Positions 9,978 through 19,216 of a stretch of DNA of 64,000 bases are shown piece by piece. Position 1 is the stretch's first letter. Each line of letters starts with the position of its first letter. A program made the position numbers and the translations under genes. This stretch comes from Hydrogenophaga sp. IBVHS2 (GTDB lineage: Bacteria > Pseudomonadota > Gammaproteobacteria > Burkholderiales > Burkholderiaceae_C): the NCBI RefSeq assembly GCF_002127215.1, contig NZ_NFUT01000001.1:496001-560000 (forward strand), given 5' to 3'. The notes beneath the pieces are model-generated. The model did no database searches. It was not told where the DNA came from and saw nothing but the letters and a program-made list of their open reading frames with translations.

Positions 9978-10811
9978 ATGGATCTCATCCTGCTGCTCAA
10001 GGCCGCCATCATGGGCGTGGTCGAGGGCCTGACCGAATTCATCCCGGTGTCGTCCACCGGCCACCTGATCCTGGCAGCGGCCCTGCTCAAGATGCCGGGC
10101 GAGAAGATCAAGCTGTTCGAGGTGGTGATCCAGACCGGCGCCATCCTGGCCATCGTCTCCCTTTATGCCGAGCGCCTGTGGTCCACCGTGGCCGGCCTGC
10201 CGCGCGGTGATGTGGTGGCCCGTCGCTTCACCGTCAACGTGCTGATCGGCTTTTTTCCGGCGGCGCTGGCCGGTGTGCTGTTCATCGACGTGATCAAGGC
10301 CGTTCTGTTCACGCCCACGGTGGTGGCCATGGGCTTCATTGCCGGCGGCTTCGTCATCCTGTGGGCCGAGCGGCTGCAGGCCCGCCGGGGCACGTCGCGC
10401 GTCGAGGCCGTGGACGACATGTGCTGGACCGATGCGCTCAAGGTCGGTCTGGTGCAGTGCGTGGCCCTGGTGCCGGGGGTGAGCCGCTCGGGCGCCACCA
10501 TCATCGGCGGCATGCTGCTGGGAATGAACCGGCGCACCGCCACCGAGTTCAGCTTCTTCCTGGCCATTCCCATGCTGTTCGGTGCCGCCGTGTACGACCT
10601 GTACAAGCACCACCACCTGCTCAGCAGTGCCGACATCCCCATGTTCGTGGTGGGCATGGTGACGGCCTGGCTGTCGGCCTGGGTGTGCGTGCGCTGGCTG
10701 TTGAGGTTCGTCTCCACCAGCACCTTCGTGCCGTTTGCCTGGTACCGCATCGTGTTCGGGGCGCTGATCCTGCTGACCGCCTGGGGCGGCTGGATCGACT
10801 GGACGCCCTGA
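9978..10811 (+). CDS. uppP: Undecaprenyl-diphosphate phosphatase (BacA/UppP)
   Basis: 277 residues, multi-span inner-membrane enzyme that recycles undecaprenyl pyrophosphate to the lipid carrier phosphate for peptidoglycan and polysaccharide synthesis. The catalytic block [18 protein letters not shown] carries Glu16, Glu20, Ser26 and His29, matching the E17/E21/S27/H30 set of E. coli BacA, and the second conserved PGVSRSGAT loop is present around residue 165. I used ATG 9978 because the family begins MDLxxLLKAxIxG; the frame is open further upstream. Confidence 0.93.
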   Translation: MDLILLLKAAIMGVVEGLTEFIPVSSTGHLILAAALLKMPGEKIKLFEVVIQTGAILAIVSLYAERLWSTVAGLPRGDVVARRFTVNVLIGFFPAALAGVLFIDVIKAVLFTPTVVAMGFIAGGFVILWAERLQARRGTSRVEAVDDMCWTDALKVGLVQCVALVPGVSRSGATIIGGMLLGMNRRTATEFSFFLAIPMLFGAAVYDLYKHHHLLSSADIPMFVVGMVTAWLSAWVCVRWLLRFVSTSTFVPFAWYRIVFGALILLTAWGGWIDWTP

Positions 10812-10829
10812 GGCCGGGTGCCCTGTCGG

Positions 10830-12803
10830 TCAGCGTTCCAGCGGCGGCTGCAGCGTGAACCAGAACTTGGCGCCCTGACCCGGGGCCGAATCGGCCTTGA
10901 GCAGACCGCCGTGGCGCACCACGATGCGCCGCACCGTGGCCAGGCCGATGCCCAGACCGACAAACTCATGGGGGCCATGCAGGCGCTGGAACGGCTGGAA
11001 CAGCTTGGCGGCGCGGCCCATGTCGAAGCCCGCCCCGTTGTCGGCCACGCAGAAGGCACGCACCCCGTCCAGGCTGTCCAGGGTCACACGGATGCGGGCC
11101 TGCGGCGTGCGGGCGGAGTACTTCCAGGCGTTGTGCAGCAGGTTCTGCAGCACCGCCTCCACCAGCGGTGGATCGGCCAGGGCCTGCAGGCCGGGCTCCA
11201 CCTCCCAGTGCACCTGACGGCCCGGCTCGGTGGCCGAGAGCTCGCACAGCAGCCGCTGGGCCATGTCGCTGAGGTTGACCGGCTGGCGCACCAGTTCGCC
11301 CCGTGACACCTGGGACAGCTTGAGCAGCCCGTCGATCAGCTCGCCCATCTTCTTGCTGGCCAGCATGATGCGGTCCAGGTGCTGCCGGCCCGAGGGCGAC
11401 AGGCCGCCCTCGTCCTCCACCACCGCCGAGGCGAATCCGTTGATGATGCGCAGCGGCGAGCGCAGGTCGTGGGCCACGGCGTAGGAGTAGCTCTCCAGCT
11501 CGTCGTAGGCCGCCTGCAGGGCCTGGGTGCGTTCCCGGATGCGCTCCTCCAGCGTGGCATTGAGCTGGCGGATCTCCAGCTCGGCCTGCTTGCGGCCGGT
11601 GATGTCCAGCGTGACCCCGAGCGCCCGCAGGGCGCGGCCCGAGGCGTCGCGCTCGAACTCGGCGCGCACCGAGAACCAGCGGTATTCGTCGCGGATGCGC
11701 AGCCGGTATTCGATGTTGTAGGGCAGCAGGCCCTTGACCGCCGCCGCCCAGGTGCGGTCGACCATGGGCAGATCGTCCGGGTGGGTGATGGCGCGCAGCT
11801 CCTCGGCGGCCAGTTCGGCGGCCGGCAGGTCCAGCACCACGTGCGAGCCCGAGAGGGTGAGGAAACGCCGGGTGCGCATGTCGGCCTGCCAGCTGGCCAT
11901 GCCCGCCAGCACCTGGGCCTGGCTGAGCAGCCGTTCGGTGGTGCGCAGCGCCTGTTCCACCGACTTGATGTGCGAGATGTCCTGCACCACCGCGATCAGG
12001 TAGTCGGGGGCACCGTCGGGCTGCCGCACCAGCGCCACCGTGAGCTGCACCCACACCACATGGCCGAGCCGGTGGATGTAGCGCTTCTCGATGGAGTAGT
12101 GAGCGATCTCGCCCCGCAGCGCCCGCTGCAGCAGCTCCAGATCCGTGGCCAGATCGTCGGGGTGGGTGAAGTCCTCGAACCGGGTCTGCAGCAGCTCGGC
12201 CTCGGTGTAGCCGATGAGCTGGCAGTAGGTGCGGTTGACGCGGATCCAGCGGCCGTCTATGTGGCTGTGGGCCATGCCCACGGCACTCACCTCGAAGGTG
12301 TCGTTCAGCCGCTGTCCGGTGCGGCGCGCGAGTTCGGTGGCCCGCCGCAGTGCCCGGTTCTGCCGCTGCATCAGGGCGATCGCACCCACCACCACCAGCT
12401 GGGTGATCAGATGCCACAGGTTGAGCCAGAACGCCTCGACCGGGTCGTCGAAGGCCAGGCTGAAGTACGGCTTGACCAGCGCGTAGTTGATGACCAGCAT
12501 GCCCACCACCGTGCTGAACATGCCGGCCCGGAAGCCTCCGTAGAGGGCCGACACGGCGGCCGCCAGCGACAGGGTGATGAAGCGGCCACCGGATTCCGCC
12601 GGCGCCAGCGCCATGCGCAGCCAGGCGGCCAGCAGGGTCAGCACCAGCGCCACCGTCAGGCGGAGCCACAGCGGGTGCTTGTCGGGTCGCCACTGCATCA
12701 GCACGCGCCCCAGCCGCACCGGCCAGGGACGCTGCCGGACGCTGCCTTCGGACCATGCGTCGACGCCGGCCAGAGAGTCGGGTGGGGGCGGATGGTGTGG
12801 CAT
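10830..12803 (-). CDS. Membrane PAS-domain sensor histidine kinase with DUF4118 sensor
   Basis: 657 residues. The N-terminus has a DUF4118 (KdpD-like) bundle of about four spans (residues 35-130), followed by a linker helix, two PAS/PAC domains (about 145-270 and 280-395), a coiled linker, a HisKA dimerisation domain with H-box AVAHDLRSPLRIINGF (His near residue 445) and a HATPase_c domain with N box NLLHNAWKYS and G boxes DNGAGFD, GLGIGLATV. The H-box variant is the phytochrome-like or bacterial light/oxygen kinase type. No response regulator lies beside it, so its partner is elsewhere. Start ATG 12803 chosen; another ATG exists at 12833. Confidence 0.85.
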   Translation of the reverse strand: MPHHPPPPDSLAGVDAWSEGSVRQRPWPVRLGRVLMQWRPDKHPLWLRLTVALVLTLLAAWLRMALAPAESGGRFITLSLAAAVSALYGGFRAGMFSTVVGMLVINYALVKPYFSLAFDDPVEAFWLNLWHLITQLVVVGAIALMQRQNRALRRATELARRTGQRLNDTFEVSAVGMAHSHIDGRWIRVNRTYCQLIGYTEAELLQTRFEDFTHPDDLATDLELLQRALRGEIAHYSIEKRYIHRLGHVVWVQLTVALVRQPDGAPDYLIAVVQDISHIKSVEQALRTTERLLSQAQVLAGMASWQADMRTRRFLTLSGSHVVLDLPAAELAAEELRAITHPDDLPMVDRTWAAAVKGLLPYNIEYRLRIRDEYRWFSVRAEFERDASGRALRALGVTLDITGRKQAELEIRQLNATLEERIRERTQALQAAYDELESYSYAVAHDLRSPLRIINGFASAVVEDEGGLSPSGRQHLDRIMLASKKMGELIDGLLKLSQVSRGELVRQPVNLSDMAQRLLCELSATEPGRQVHWEVEPGLQALADPPLVEAVLQNLLHNAWKYSARTPQARIRVTLDSLDGVRAFCVADNGAGFDMGRAAKLFQPFQRLHGPHEFVGLGIGLATVRRIVVRHGGLLKADSAPGQGAKFWFTLQPPLER

Positions 12804-12865
12804 GGTGGGGCGGCCGGTGCTGCCTCCGAGCATATACCCAGCCGTCACGGACTGGTGCCCGGCTT

Positions 12866-13702
12866 TCAGGGTCCGGAAAGATCGGCCAGCACCTGCTCCA
12901 GGGCGGCGGCGGTCTCCAGCGGTTTTTCCATCGGGAACAGGTGGCTGCCCTCGATCATCTGCAGCCTTCGGGGCCTGTCCCGCCCCACCAGCCTGAGCGT
13001 CATGGCCATGCCGACCTGGCGCATCTCCTGCGAATCGGTGCCGCCGATGAAGCCCACCGGGCACCGCAGCGGATGCCGCCGCAGCAGGCGGTCCAGGTTG
13101 TGCGGCAGGGTGTTGTAGATGGCGGTCTCCACGTCGCGGTCGAAGGCCAGCACCCGGGCCGGCCCGTGCGGCGTCCGCACATCGACCGTGCCGTGGTCGA
13201 TGTAGTCGGCCAGCACCTGCGGGTGCCAGGCCGCGAAGCTGCGCTTGCCCGCGAAATGGGCCATCGCCGCGTCGCGGTCGGGCCACTGGTGGCGGCGTTT
13301 GCGGCTGATCTTGCCGGGCGACAGCGAGCCCACCAGCTGGGTGCGCTTGACGAGTTCGAGCGTCCGGGCACGCCAGCCGCCCAGCACCGGCGAGTCGATC
13401 AGCACCACCCCGCGCACCCCGTGGCCGCCCAGCTGCGGATGGCGGGCAGCGCACATCACGCTCAGGAAGCCGCCCAGCGAATGACCCACGAGCCACGCCG
13501 GTGCGCCATGGCGCGCGATCTCGGCGCCGGCGAAGTCGGCCAGCTGCTGCACCAGGTGCGGCCAGTTGCTGGTGACCGGGTAGGCCGGATCGTGGCCGAA
13601 TTTTTCCAGCGCCCGCACCTGATGGCCGCGCGCGCGCAGCGACTTGAAGAGGACGCCGTAGGTGCTGGCCGGAAAGCTGTTGGCGTGCGAGAAGATGATC
13701 AT
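12866..13702 (-). CDS. Alpha/beta hydrolase
   Basis: 278 residues. The nucleophile elbow is VGHSLGG (Ser75), the acid/His part lies near GSHLFPMEKP at the C-terminus, and the protein opens with the strand [16 protein letters not shown] typical of esterase-like alpha/beta hydrolases in Burkholderiales. Soluble, no signal peptide. Its start codon overlaps the stop of the Anbu peptidase gene by one base (TGATG), so the two are coupled. Substrate unknown. Confidence 0.85.
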   Translation of the reverse strand: MIIFSHANSFPASTYGVLFKSLRARGHQVRALEKFGHDPAYPVTSNWPHLVQQLADFAGAEIARHGAPAWLVGHSLGGFLSVMCAARHPQLGGHGVRGVVLIDSPVLGGWRARTLELVKRTQLVGSLSPGKISRKRRHQWPDRDAAMAHFAGKRSFAAWHPQVLADYIDHGTVDVRTPHGPARVLAFDRDVETAIYNTLPHNLDRLLRRHPLRCPVGFIGGTDSQEMRQVGMAMTLRLVGRDRPRRLQMIEGSHLFPMEKPLETAAALEQVLADLSGP

Positions 13703-14529
13703 CAGATCAGCTTCTCTTTCGGTGTGGCGATCTTCTTGAGCGGCTGACTGCGGGTGCTGCAGCCCATGAGCGGCACATCGGTGGGGCTGCCGTCCCAGAC
13801 CGGGCGGTCGATCTCGTCGAACACCTGGCGCAGCTTTTCGCCCCAGGTGCTGCGCACCATGCGGAAGTAGGGGTTGTTCTCGTCGATGCAGGTGATGCGG
13901 TCCGAGCTCAGACGCCCGGCCTCGTACACCGCCAGATCGAGCGGCAGGCCCACCGACAGGTTGGACTTGAGGGTCGAGTCCATCGACACCAGCACGCACT
14001 TGGCGGCTTCGTCCAGCGGCGTGTCCGGGTTGATGACCCGGTCGAGCACCGGCTTGCCGTATTTGGATTCGCCGATCTGGAAGAACGGTGTCTCGCCGGT
14101 GGCCTCGATGAAGTTGCCGGCCGCATACATCTGGAACAGGCGCATGCCTTCGGTGCCGATCTGGCCGCCGAACAGCATGGACACATTGAAGTCCACCCCG
14201 GCGCGCTTGAGCGATTCGCCGTCGCGTTCATAGACATGGCGGATGGCCGAGCCCAGCACCCGTGCCGCGTCGAACATGTTGGTGGCGTTCCAGATGGTCA
14301 GCGGTTCGGCATCCTCGCCGTCATCGAGCCGCTCGACCTGCAGGATCTCGCGCACCGACTGCGCGATGCTCAGGTTGCCGGCCGAGAGCAGGCACATGAA
14401 GCGGTCGCCCGGCCGCTCGTAGATGATCATCTTGCGGAAGGTGCTGATCTGGTCCAGACCGGCGTTGGTGCGGGAGTCCGACAGGAACACCATGCCGGCC
14501 TTGAGTTTCACGGCGACGCAGTAAGTCAT
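13702..14529 (-). CDS. Anbu (bacterial proteasome-homologue) peptidase
   Basis: 275 residues of the Ntn-hydrolase/proteasome superfamily. The protein begins [24 protein letters not shown], where Thr2 becomes the N-terminal nucleophile after Met removal, followed by the conserved Asp/Ser/Arg of the first strands and the FRKM block; this is the Anbu (BPH) signature, distinct from HslV. Known Anbu proteins form helical or ring assemblies of uncertain substrate, often linked to transglutaminase-like and alpha-E genes, which are absent here. It overlaps mutS by 4 bases upstream and the hydrolase downstream. Confidence 0.85.
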   Translation of the reverse strand: MTYCVAVKLKAGMVFLSDSRTNAGLDQISTFRKMIIYERPGDRFMCLLSAGNLSIAQSVREILQVERLDDGEDAEPLTIWNATNMFDAARVLGSAIRHVYERDGESLKRAGVDFNVSMLFGGQIGTEGMRLFQMYAAGNFIEATGETPFFQIGESKYGKPVLDRVINPDTPLDEAAKCVLVSMDSTLKSNLSVGLPLDLAVYEAGRLSSDRITCIDENNPYFRMVRSTWGEKLRQVFDEIDRPVWDGSPTDVPLMGCSTRSQPLKKIATPKEKLI

Positions 14530-17192
14530 GGGGTGCCGATGAGTTTCTTGAGTTGGTAGAGCTGGTCCAGCGCATCGCGCGGGCTCAGGGCGTCGGGGTC
14601 GATGGCGGCCAGGGCGGCCACCACCGGATGGGGTTCGGGGGCTTCCTCGGGCGCGGGCGGGGCGAACAGGTCGACCTGCACCCGGCTTTGCTCACTGTGC
14701 GCCTCCAGGGCCGCCAATGCCTGCCGCGCATGCGTCACCACCGGCGTGGGCACGCCGGCCAGGCGGGCCACCTGGATGCCGTAGCTGCGGCTGGCCGGCC
14801 CGGGTTCGATGTGGTGCAGGAACACGATGCCGCCCCGCCCGCCTTCGGTGGCACTCACGTGCACGTTCACGGCCGCGTGGTGGCTGGCCGGGAATTCGGT
14901 CAGCTCGAAATAGTGGGTGGCGAACAGGCAGAAGCAGCGCGAGCGGTCGTGCAGGTGGGCCGCGATGCCGCCGGCCAGGGCCAGACCGTCGAAGGTGGAC
15001 GTGCCGCGTCCGATCTCGTCCATCAGCACCAGGCTCTCGGGCGTGGCAGCGTGCAGGATCTGCGCGGCCTCGGTCATTTCCACCATGAAGGTGGACTGGG
15101 CGTTGGCCAGGTCGTCGGCTGCGCCGATGCGGGTGTGGATGGCATCGATCGGCCCCAGCCGGCACGACTGCGCCGGCACATGGCTGCCCATGCTGGCCAG
15201 CAGCACGATGACCGCCACCTGCCGCATGTACGTGCTCTTGCCGCCCATGTTCGGCCCGGTGATCACCTGCATGCGGGCCTTCGGGCCGAGCACGGTGTCG
15301 TTGGCGATGAAGGCGCCGCCAGTGGTCTCGTTCAGGCGCGCTTCCACCACCGGGTGGCGCCCGCCGCGGATGTCGATGCAGGGCTCGGCCACGAACTGCG
15401 GCTCGCACCAGCCCAGGGTGAGCGAACGTTCGGTCAGGGCGCACAGCACATCCAGGGTCGCCAGGGCGCGCGCCAGGGCCGACAGGGCCGGCACATGGTC
15501 CTGCAGCGCGTCGAGCAGCTGCTCGTACAGCCACTTCTCGCGCGCCAGGCCGCGCTCCTGGGCACTCAGCGCCTTGTCCTCGAAAGCCTTGAGTTCCGGG
15601 GTGATGAAGCGTTCGGCGTTCTTGAGGGTCTGGCGGCGCCGGTAGTCATCCGGCACGCGGTCGAGCTGGCCCTGCGTGACCTCGATGTAGAAGCCGTGCA
15701 CCTTGTTGAACTGCACCCGCAGGTTGGCAATGCCGGTGCGCGCGCGCTCGCGGGTTTCCAGGTCGATCAGGAAGCCGTCGCAGTTGTTCTGGATGGCCCT
15801 CAGTTCGTCCAGCTCGGCATCGAAGCCGTCGTTGATGACGCCGCCGTCGCGCACCAGGGCCGACGGCTCGGGCAGCAGGGCGGCGGTCAGCAGATCGGCG
15901 CAGCCCGGGGGCGGGGAGAGGTCGGCGGCGATGCGCGCCAGCAGACCGCCGGCCGGCGGCTGCACCGCCTGCAGTTCGCGGGCCAGGGCGGCGGCGCGCT
16001 GCAGCGTCTGGCCCAGGCCCACCAGCTCGCGCGGCTTGACCTGGCGCAGCGCGGTGCGCGCGGTGATGCGCTCCACGTCGCTGGCCCCCTTGAGCGAAGC
16101 GCCCAGGCGCTGCCACAACGCGCTGGGCGATCCGCTGCGCAGCACGGCGATGGCGGCCAGCCGGGCGCGGGCCACGGCGCGGTCGCGCGGCGGCTCCAGC
16201 AGCCACTGGCGCAGCAGCCGGCTGCCCATGCCGGTGTGGCACACATCCAGCAGGCTCAGCAGGGTGGGGCTGGATTCGCCCCTCAGGGTCTGCACCAGCT
16301 CCAGGTTGCGGCGGGTGTTGGGGGGCAGGTCGATGCGGTCGTCGGGTCGCGCCACCTGCAGGCTGCGCACATGGGTGAGGGCCCGGCCCTGGGTGTGCTC
16401 CGCATGGGCCAGCAGGGCGCTGGCGGCCGCATGGGCGTCGGGCAGGTCCTGGGCGTCCCAGGCGGACAGGCTGGCGGCCTGCAGCTGTTCCAGCAGCTTG
16501 CGCTGGCCCAGGCCGGCATCGAAGGTCCAGGCCGGCCGCACCACCGCCACCAGCCGGCCCGTGGCCGAGGCGGCCGCCAGCGCCTGCACCCGTTTCTCGA
16601 AAGCCGGCGTGACCTCGGCGCTGTAGAGCAGCTCGCCGGGGCCGATGCGCGCCACCCAGTCGGCCAGGGCATCGGAGTCGCACTGGGCCAGGAACACCAC
16701 ACCCTGGGTCACCGACATCCACGCCAGTCCGCAGCCGGTGCGGGCGCCGGGGTGGACGGCCATCAGGATGGCTTCGGTCTTGTCCGACAGCAGTTCGGCG
16801 TCGGTCAGCGTGCCGGGCGTGACCACCCGAACCACCTTGCGCTCCACCGGGCCCTTGCTGGCGCCCACGTCGCCCACCTGCTCGCAGATGGCCACCGACT
16901 CGCCCAGACGGATCAGGCGCGAGAGGTAGCTGTCCACCGAATGGAACGGCACGCCGGCCATCGAGACCGGCCGGCCGGCCGACTGGCCGCGGTGGGTCAG
17001 CGTGATGTCCAGCAGCCGCGCGGCCTTCTCGGCGTCGTCGTAGAACAGCTCGTAGAAGTCGCCCATGCGGTAGAAGACCAGCGTGTCGGGGTACCCGGCC
17101 TTGATGGTCAGGTACTGCTGCATCATGGGGGTGTGCAGCGAGAGGTCGGGGGCCGCTGCAGTGCCGGCGGCGGTTTCCGTGGGGCTGGGCAT
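14526..17192 (-). CDS. mutS: DNA mismatch repair protein MutS
   Basis: 888 residues, close to the usual length. Mismatch-recognition motif GDFYELF has Phe46 and Glu48 (the Phe-x-Glu wedge), followed by connector, lever and clamp domains and an ABC-type ATPase with Walker [10 protein letters not shown] near residue 648 and the DEIGRGTST Walker B block. It recognises mispairs and recruits MutL. It is the first gene of a three-gene minus-strand run (mutS, Anbu, hydrolase). I used ATG 17192; an upstream in-frame start adds only low-complexity residues. It marks the last ordinary gene before the photosynthesis cluster. Confidence 0.97.
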   Translation of the reverse strand: MPSPTETAAGTAAAPDLSLHTPMMQQYLTIKAGYPDTLVFYRMGDFYELFYDDAEKAARLLDITLTHRGQSAGRPVSMAGVPFHSVDSYLSRLIRLGESVAICEQVGDVGASKGPVERKVVRVVTPGTLTDAELLSDKTEAILMAVHPGARTGCGLAWMSVTQGVVFLAQCDSDALADWVARIGPGELLYSAEVTPAFEKRVQALAAASATGRLVAVVRPAWTFDAGLGQRKLLEQLQAASLSAWDAQDLPDAHAAASALLAHAEHTQGRALTHVRSLQVARPDDRIDLPPNTRRNLELVQTLRGESSPTLLSLLDVCHTGMGSRLLRQWLLEPPRDRAVARARLAAIAVLRSGSPSALWQRLGASLKGASDVERITARTALRQVKPRELVGLGQTLQRAAALARELQAVQPPAGGLLARIAADLSPPPGCADLLTAALLPEPSALVRDGGVINDGFDAELDELRAIQNNCDGFLIDLETRERARTGIANLRVQFNKVHGFYIEVTQGQLDRVPDDYRRRQTLKNAERFITPELKAFEDKALSAQERGLAREKWLYEQLLDALQDHVPALSALARALATLDVLCALTERSLTLGWCEPQFVAEPCIDIRGGRHPVVEARLNETTGGAFIANDTVLGPKARMQVITGPNMGGKSTYMRQVAVIVLLASMGSHVPAQSCRLGPIDAIHTRIGAADDLANAQSTFMVEMTEAAQILHAATPESLVLMDEIGRGTSTFDGLALAGGIAAHLHDRSRCFCLFATHYFELTEFPASHHAAVNVHVSATEGGRGGIVFLHHIEPGPASRSYGIQVARLAGVPTPVVTHARQALAALEAHSEQSRVQVDLFAPPAPEEAPEPHPVVAALAAIDPDALSPRDALDQLYQLKKLIGTP

Positions 17193-17359
17193 CGGCAGGA
17201 CGGAGGGGTGGCGGCGCAAAACCGGCAATCTTAGGCGATCACCCCGGGGGCCAATGGCGCACCGCCGCAGTCGGGCATGCGGGGCTTAAGTCAACCTTCA
17301 CGTGCGGCGCCCTAGCATGCGGCGTGTTCGTTCAACCCCACCCACGAAAGAGGTCACAC

Positions 17360-17704
17360 ATGAATGAGTCGAAGAAGAGTTTCCTGGGCGCATCCAGCCG
17401 TCGCGTGTTCATGATGCAGGTCGCCGCCGGCGGTACCGCCCTGATGGCAGGTTCTGCCGCGATGGCCCAGGCGCCGGCCATGGTCGATCCGGCTTCCCCG
17501 CAGGCACAGTCGCTGGGTTATGCGGCCGACACCACCAAGGTCGATGCCAAGAAGTACCCCAAGCACGCCGCCACCCAGCAGTGCAGCAACTGCCAGCTGT
17601 TCGTGGGCAAGGCGACCGACGCCGCCGGCGGCTGCGGCATCTTCCCGGGCAAGCAGGTGGCCGCCAAGGGCTGGTGCTCGGCCTGGGTCAAGAAGGCCGG
17701 CTGA
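17360..17704 (+). CDS. hip: High-potential iron-sulfur protein (HiPIP)
   Basis: 114 residues. The N-terminus carries a twin-arginine signal (SSRRVFM at residues 12-18, cleavage near AMA-Q), consistent with export of a folded cofactor protein. The mature domain has the HiPIP cysteine set Cys75, Cys78, Cys92 and Cys106 (C-x2-C-x13-C-x13-C) and the conserved GWCSAWV end. HiPIPs are soluble periplasmic one-electron carriers; in Rubrivivax gelatinosus HiPIP is the main donor to the RC-bound tetraheme cytochrome. Its position at the edge of the photosynthesis cluster fits that role, donating to PufC encoded at 46.1-47.2 kb. Monocistronic, divergent from mutS. Confidence 0.93.
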   Translation: MNESKKSFLGASSRRVFMMQVAAGGTALMAGSAAMAQAPAMVDPASPQAQSLGYAADTTKVDAKKYPKHAATQQCSNCQLFVGKATDAAGGCGIFPGKQVAAKGWCSAWVKKAG

Positions 17705-17725
17705 AGAACCGGCATGCCGGGGTGA

Positions 17726-18013
17726 TCAGGGGCGACGCCAGCGCCGCCTCAGATCCCAGGCATGCAGCAGGCCCGAGGCCGCCAGCCCGCCCAGGGTGAG
17801 CGGCCAGGGCCATCCGGCCAGGGCGCTGCGCAGCGCCAGCATCAGACACAGGCCCGACGCCAGGTTGGGCAGCACGTCGGTCGGTGCCACGCCGGCGCCG
17901 GTGCGACGGTGGTGCAGGGTCAGCACCACCGCTTCCAGCACGGTGAGCGCCAGGATGCCGTCGAGCAGGAGGAGCAGGGCGTCGGCCGACAGGGTCACGC
18001 CAGGGCCTGCCAT
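17726..18013 (-). CDS. Small membrane protein of the bchG-bchP operon (function unknown)
   Basis: 95 residues with about three hydrophobic spans (near residues 8-30, 45-62 and 68-84) and a strongly basic end (DLRRRWRRP). Its ATG lies 3 bases after the bchP stop, so it is the last gene of the bchG-bch2-bchP operon. I do not recognise the family. Position suggests a role in late bacteriochlorophyll assembly or membrane insertion, which is inference from context only. Confidence 0.7.
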   Translation of the reverse strand: MAGPGVTLSADALLLLLDGILALTVLEAVVLTLHHRRTGAGVAPTDVLPNLASGLCLMLALRSALAGWPWPLTLGGLAASGLLHAWDLRRRWRRP

Positions 18014-18016
18014 GCG

Positions 18017-19216
18017 TCAGACACGCGCCATGCCCAGCAGGTGACCCACATCCTTCAGGAAGATGCGCACATGGGCCATGGGCTTCTTGCGCACCAGCTT
18101 CTTGTTCATGTAGGACTCGAAGGTGAGCTGCTGCACATCGCGGTCCTCGCAGATCTTCACGAAGCGTTCGCGCCGCTTCTCGCTGCCGTACCAGAACCAC
18201 TGCATGATGCCGAGCACCCGGAACACGGTGCCGTGTTCGCGCATGAAGCGCTTGCGGGCCAGCTTGAGGCTGGCCGGGTCGCCGGTGGTCAGCAGCTCGT
18301 GCACCGACTGCGCGGCCAGCTGGCCGCCCAGCATGGCGTAGTAGATGCCTTCGCCTGACGCCGGTGCCACCACGCCGGCGGCATCGCCGGCCAGCACCAG
18401 GTCGCGCCCGTTGTCCCAGCGCGGCAGCGGCTTCATCGGGATGGGGGCGCCTTCGCGGCGCAGGGTTTCCAGGCCGTCCAGGCCGCTGGCCTTGCGCATG
18501 CGCGCCACCGAGCCTTTCAGCGAGAAACCCTTGTCGGCGCTGCCGGTGCCCACGCTCAGCGTGCCGCCGTGCGGAAACACCCAGCCGTAGAAGTCGGGCG
18601 AGAAGCGGCCCTGGTAGTAGACGTCGCAGCGGGCGCCGTCGTAATCGGCGCTGCGCTCGGCCGGCTCCGGCGCGCGCACGATCTCGTGATAGGCAAACAC
18701 ATACCGGGTCTTCTCCGCCCCGGGCACGCCGCCCTGGCGGGCCACTTCGGAGCGGGCGCCGTCGGCGCCGATCACGCTGCGGGCGCGCGCACTCATCGGT
18801 GTGCGGCTGCCCTTGGGCTGCCAGCTGACGCGGGTGGTGCCGTCGGCATCGCGCTGGAGCTGGGTGAACTGGCCGCTCTGTCGGACCGCCCCGGCCCCGC
18901 GGGCACGCTCGCGCAGCCACTCGTCGAACTCGGCCCGGTCCACCATGCCGACGAAGCCGTTCTCGATCGGAATGTCCACATGCTTGCTGGAGGGTGCGAT
19001 CATGCGGGCGCACTGGGCCTTGGCCACCAGCATGTGGTCGGGAATGTCGAAGTCGCGGATCAGCCGGGGCGGGATCGCCCCGCCGCAGGGCTTGATGCGC
19101 CCCTCGCGGTCGAGCAGCAGCACCGAATGGCCCTGGCGGGCGAGTTCCTGGGCCGCCGTGGCACCGGCGGGTCCGCCGCCGATCACCACCACGTCGTAAA
19201 TGTCGTCGGAGTTCAT
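18017..19216 (-). CDS. bchP: Geranylgeranyl (bacterio)chlorophyll reductase
   Basis: 399 residues. It reduces the geranylgeranyl tail of bacteriochlorophyll to phytyl, using NADPH. The N-terminal FAD site is VVIGGGPAGATAAQEL (Gly13, Gly15, Gly18), followed by the RIKPCGGAIPPRLI block and the second FAD motif LAGDAAGVVAPASGEGI near residue 285, both diagnostic for BchP/ChlP. It overlaps the upstream bch2 gene by 4 bases and belongs to the bchG operon. Confidence 0.96.
   Translation of the reverse strand: MNSDDIYDVVVIGGGPAGATAAQELARQGHSVLLLDREGRIKPCGGAIPPRLIRDFDIPDHMLVAKAQCARMIAPSSKHVDIPIENGFVGMVDRAEFDEWLRERARGAGAVRQSGQFTQLQRDADGTTRVSWQPKGSRTPMSARARSVIGADGARSEVARQGGVPGAEKTRYVFAYHEIVRAPEPAERSADYDGARCDVYYQGRFSPDFYGWVFPHGGTLSVGTGSADKGFSLKGSVARMRKASGLDGLETLRREGAPIPMKPLPRWDNGRDLVLAGDAAGVVAPASGEGIYYAMLGGQLAAQSVHELLTTGDPASLKLARKRFMREHGTVFRVLGIMQWFWYGSEKRRERFVKICEDRDVQQLTFESYMNKKLVRKKPMAHVRIFLKDVGHLLGMARV

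Noticed and set aside
14553..17234. Very long open frame on the plus strand opposite mutS
   Set aside because: It is an antisense shadow caused by high GC at third positions: the protein is Gly/Ala/His/Gln-rich low complexity with no domain, while the opposite strand encodes a full MutS.
17290..17320. Possible sigma-70 promoter for hip (GTCAAC / TAGCAT)
   Set aside because: The spacing is right (17) but the -35 match is poor, so it was not listed as a feature.
17709..17720. CCGGCATGCCGG palindrome after hip as terminator
   Set aside because: A 12-base perfect palindrome with no loop or U-run; expected by chance in such GC-rich sequence.
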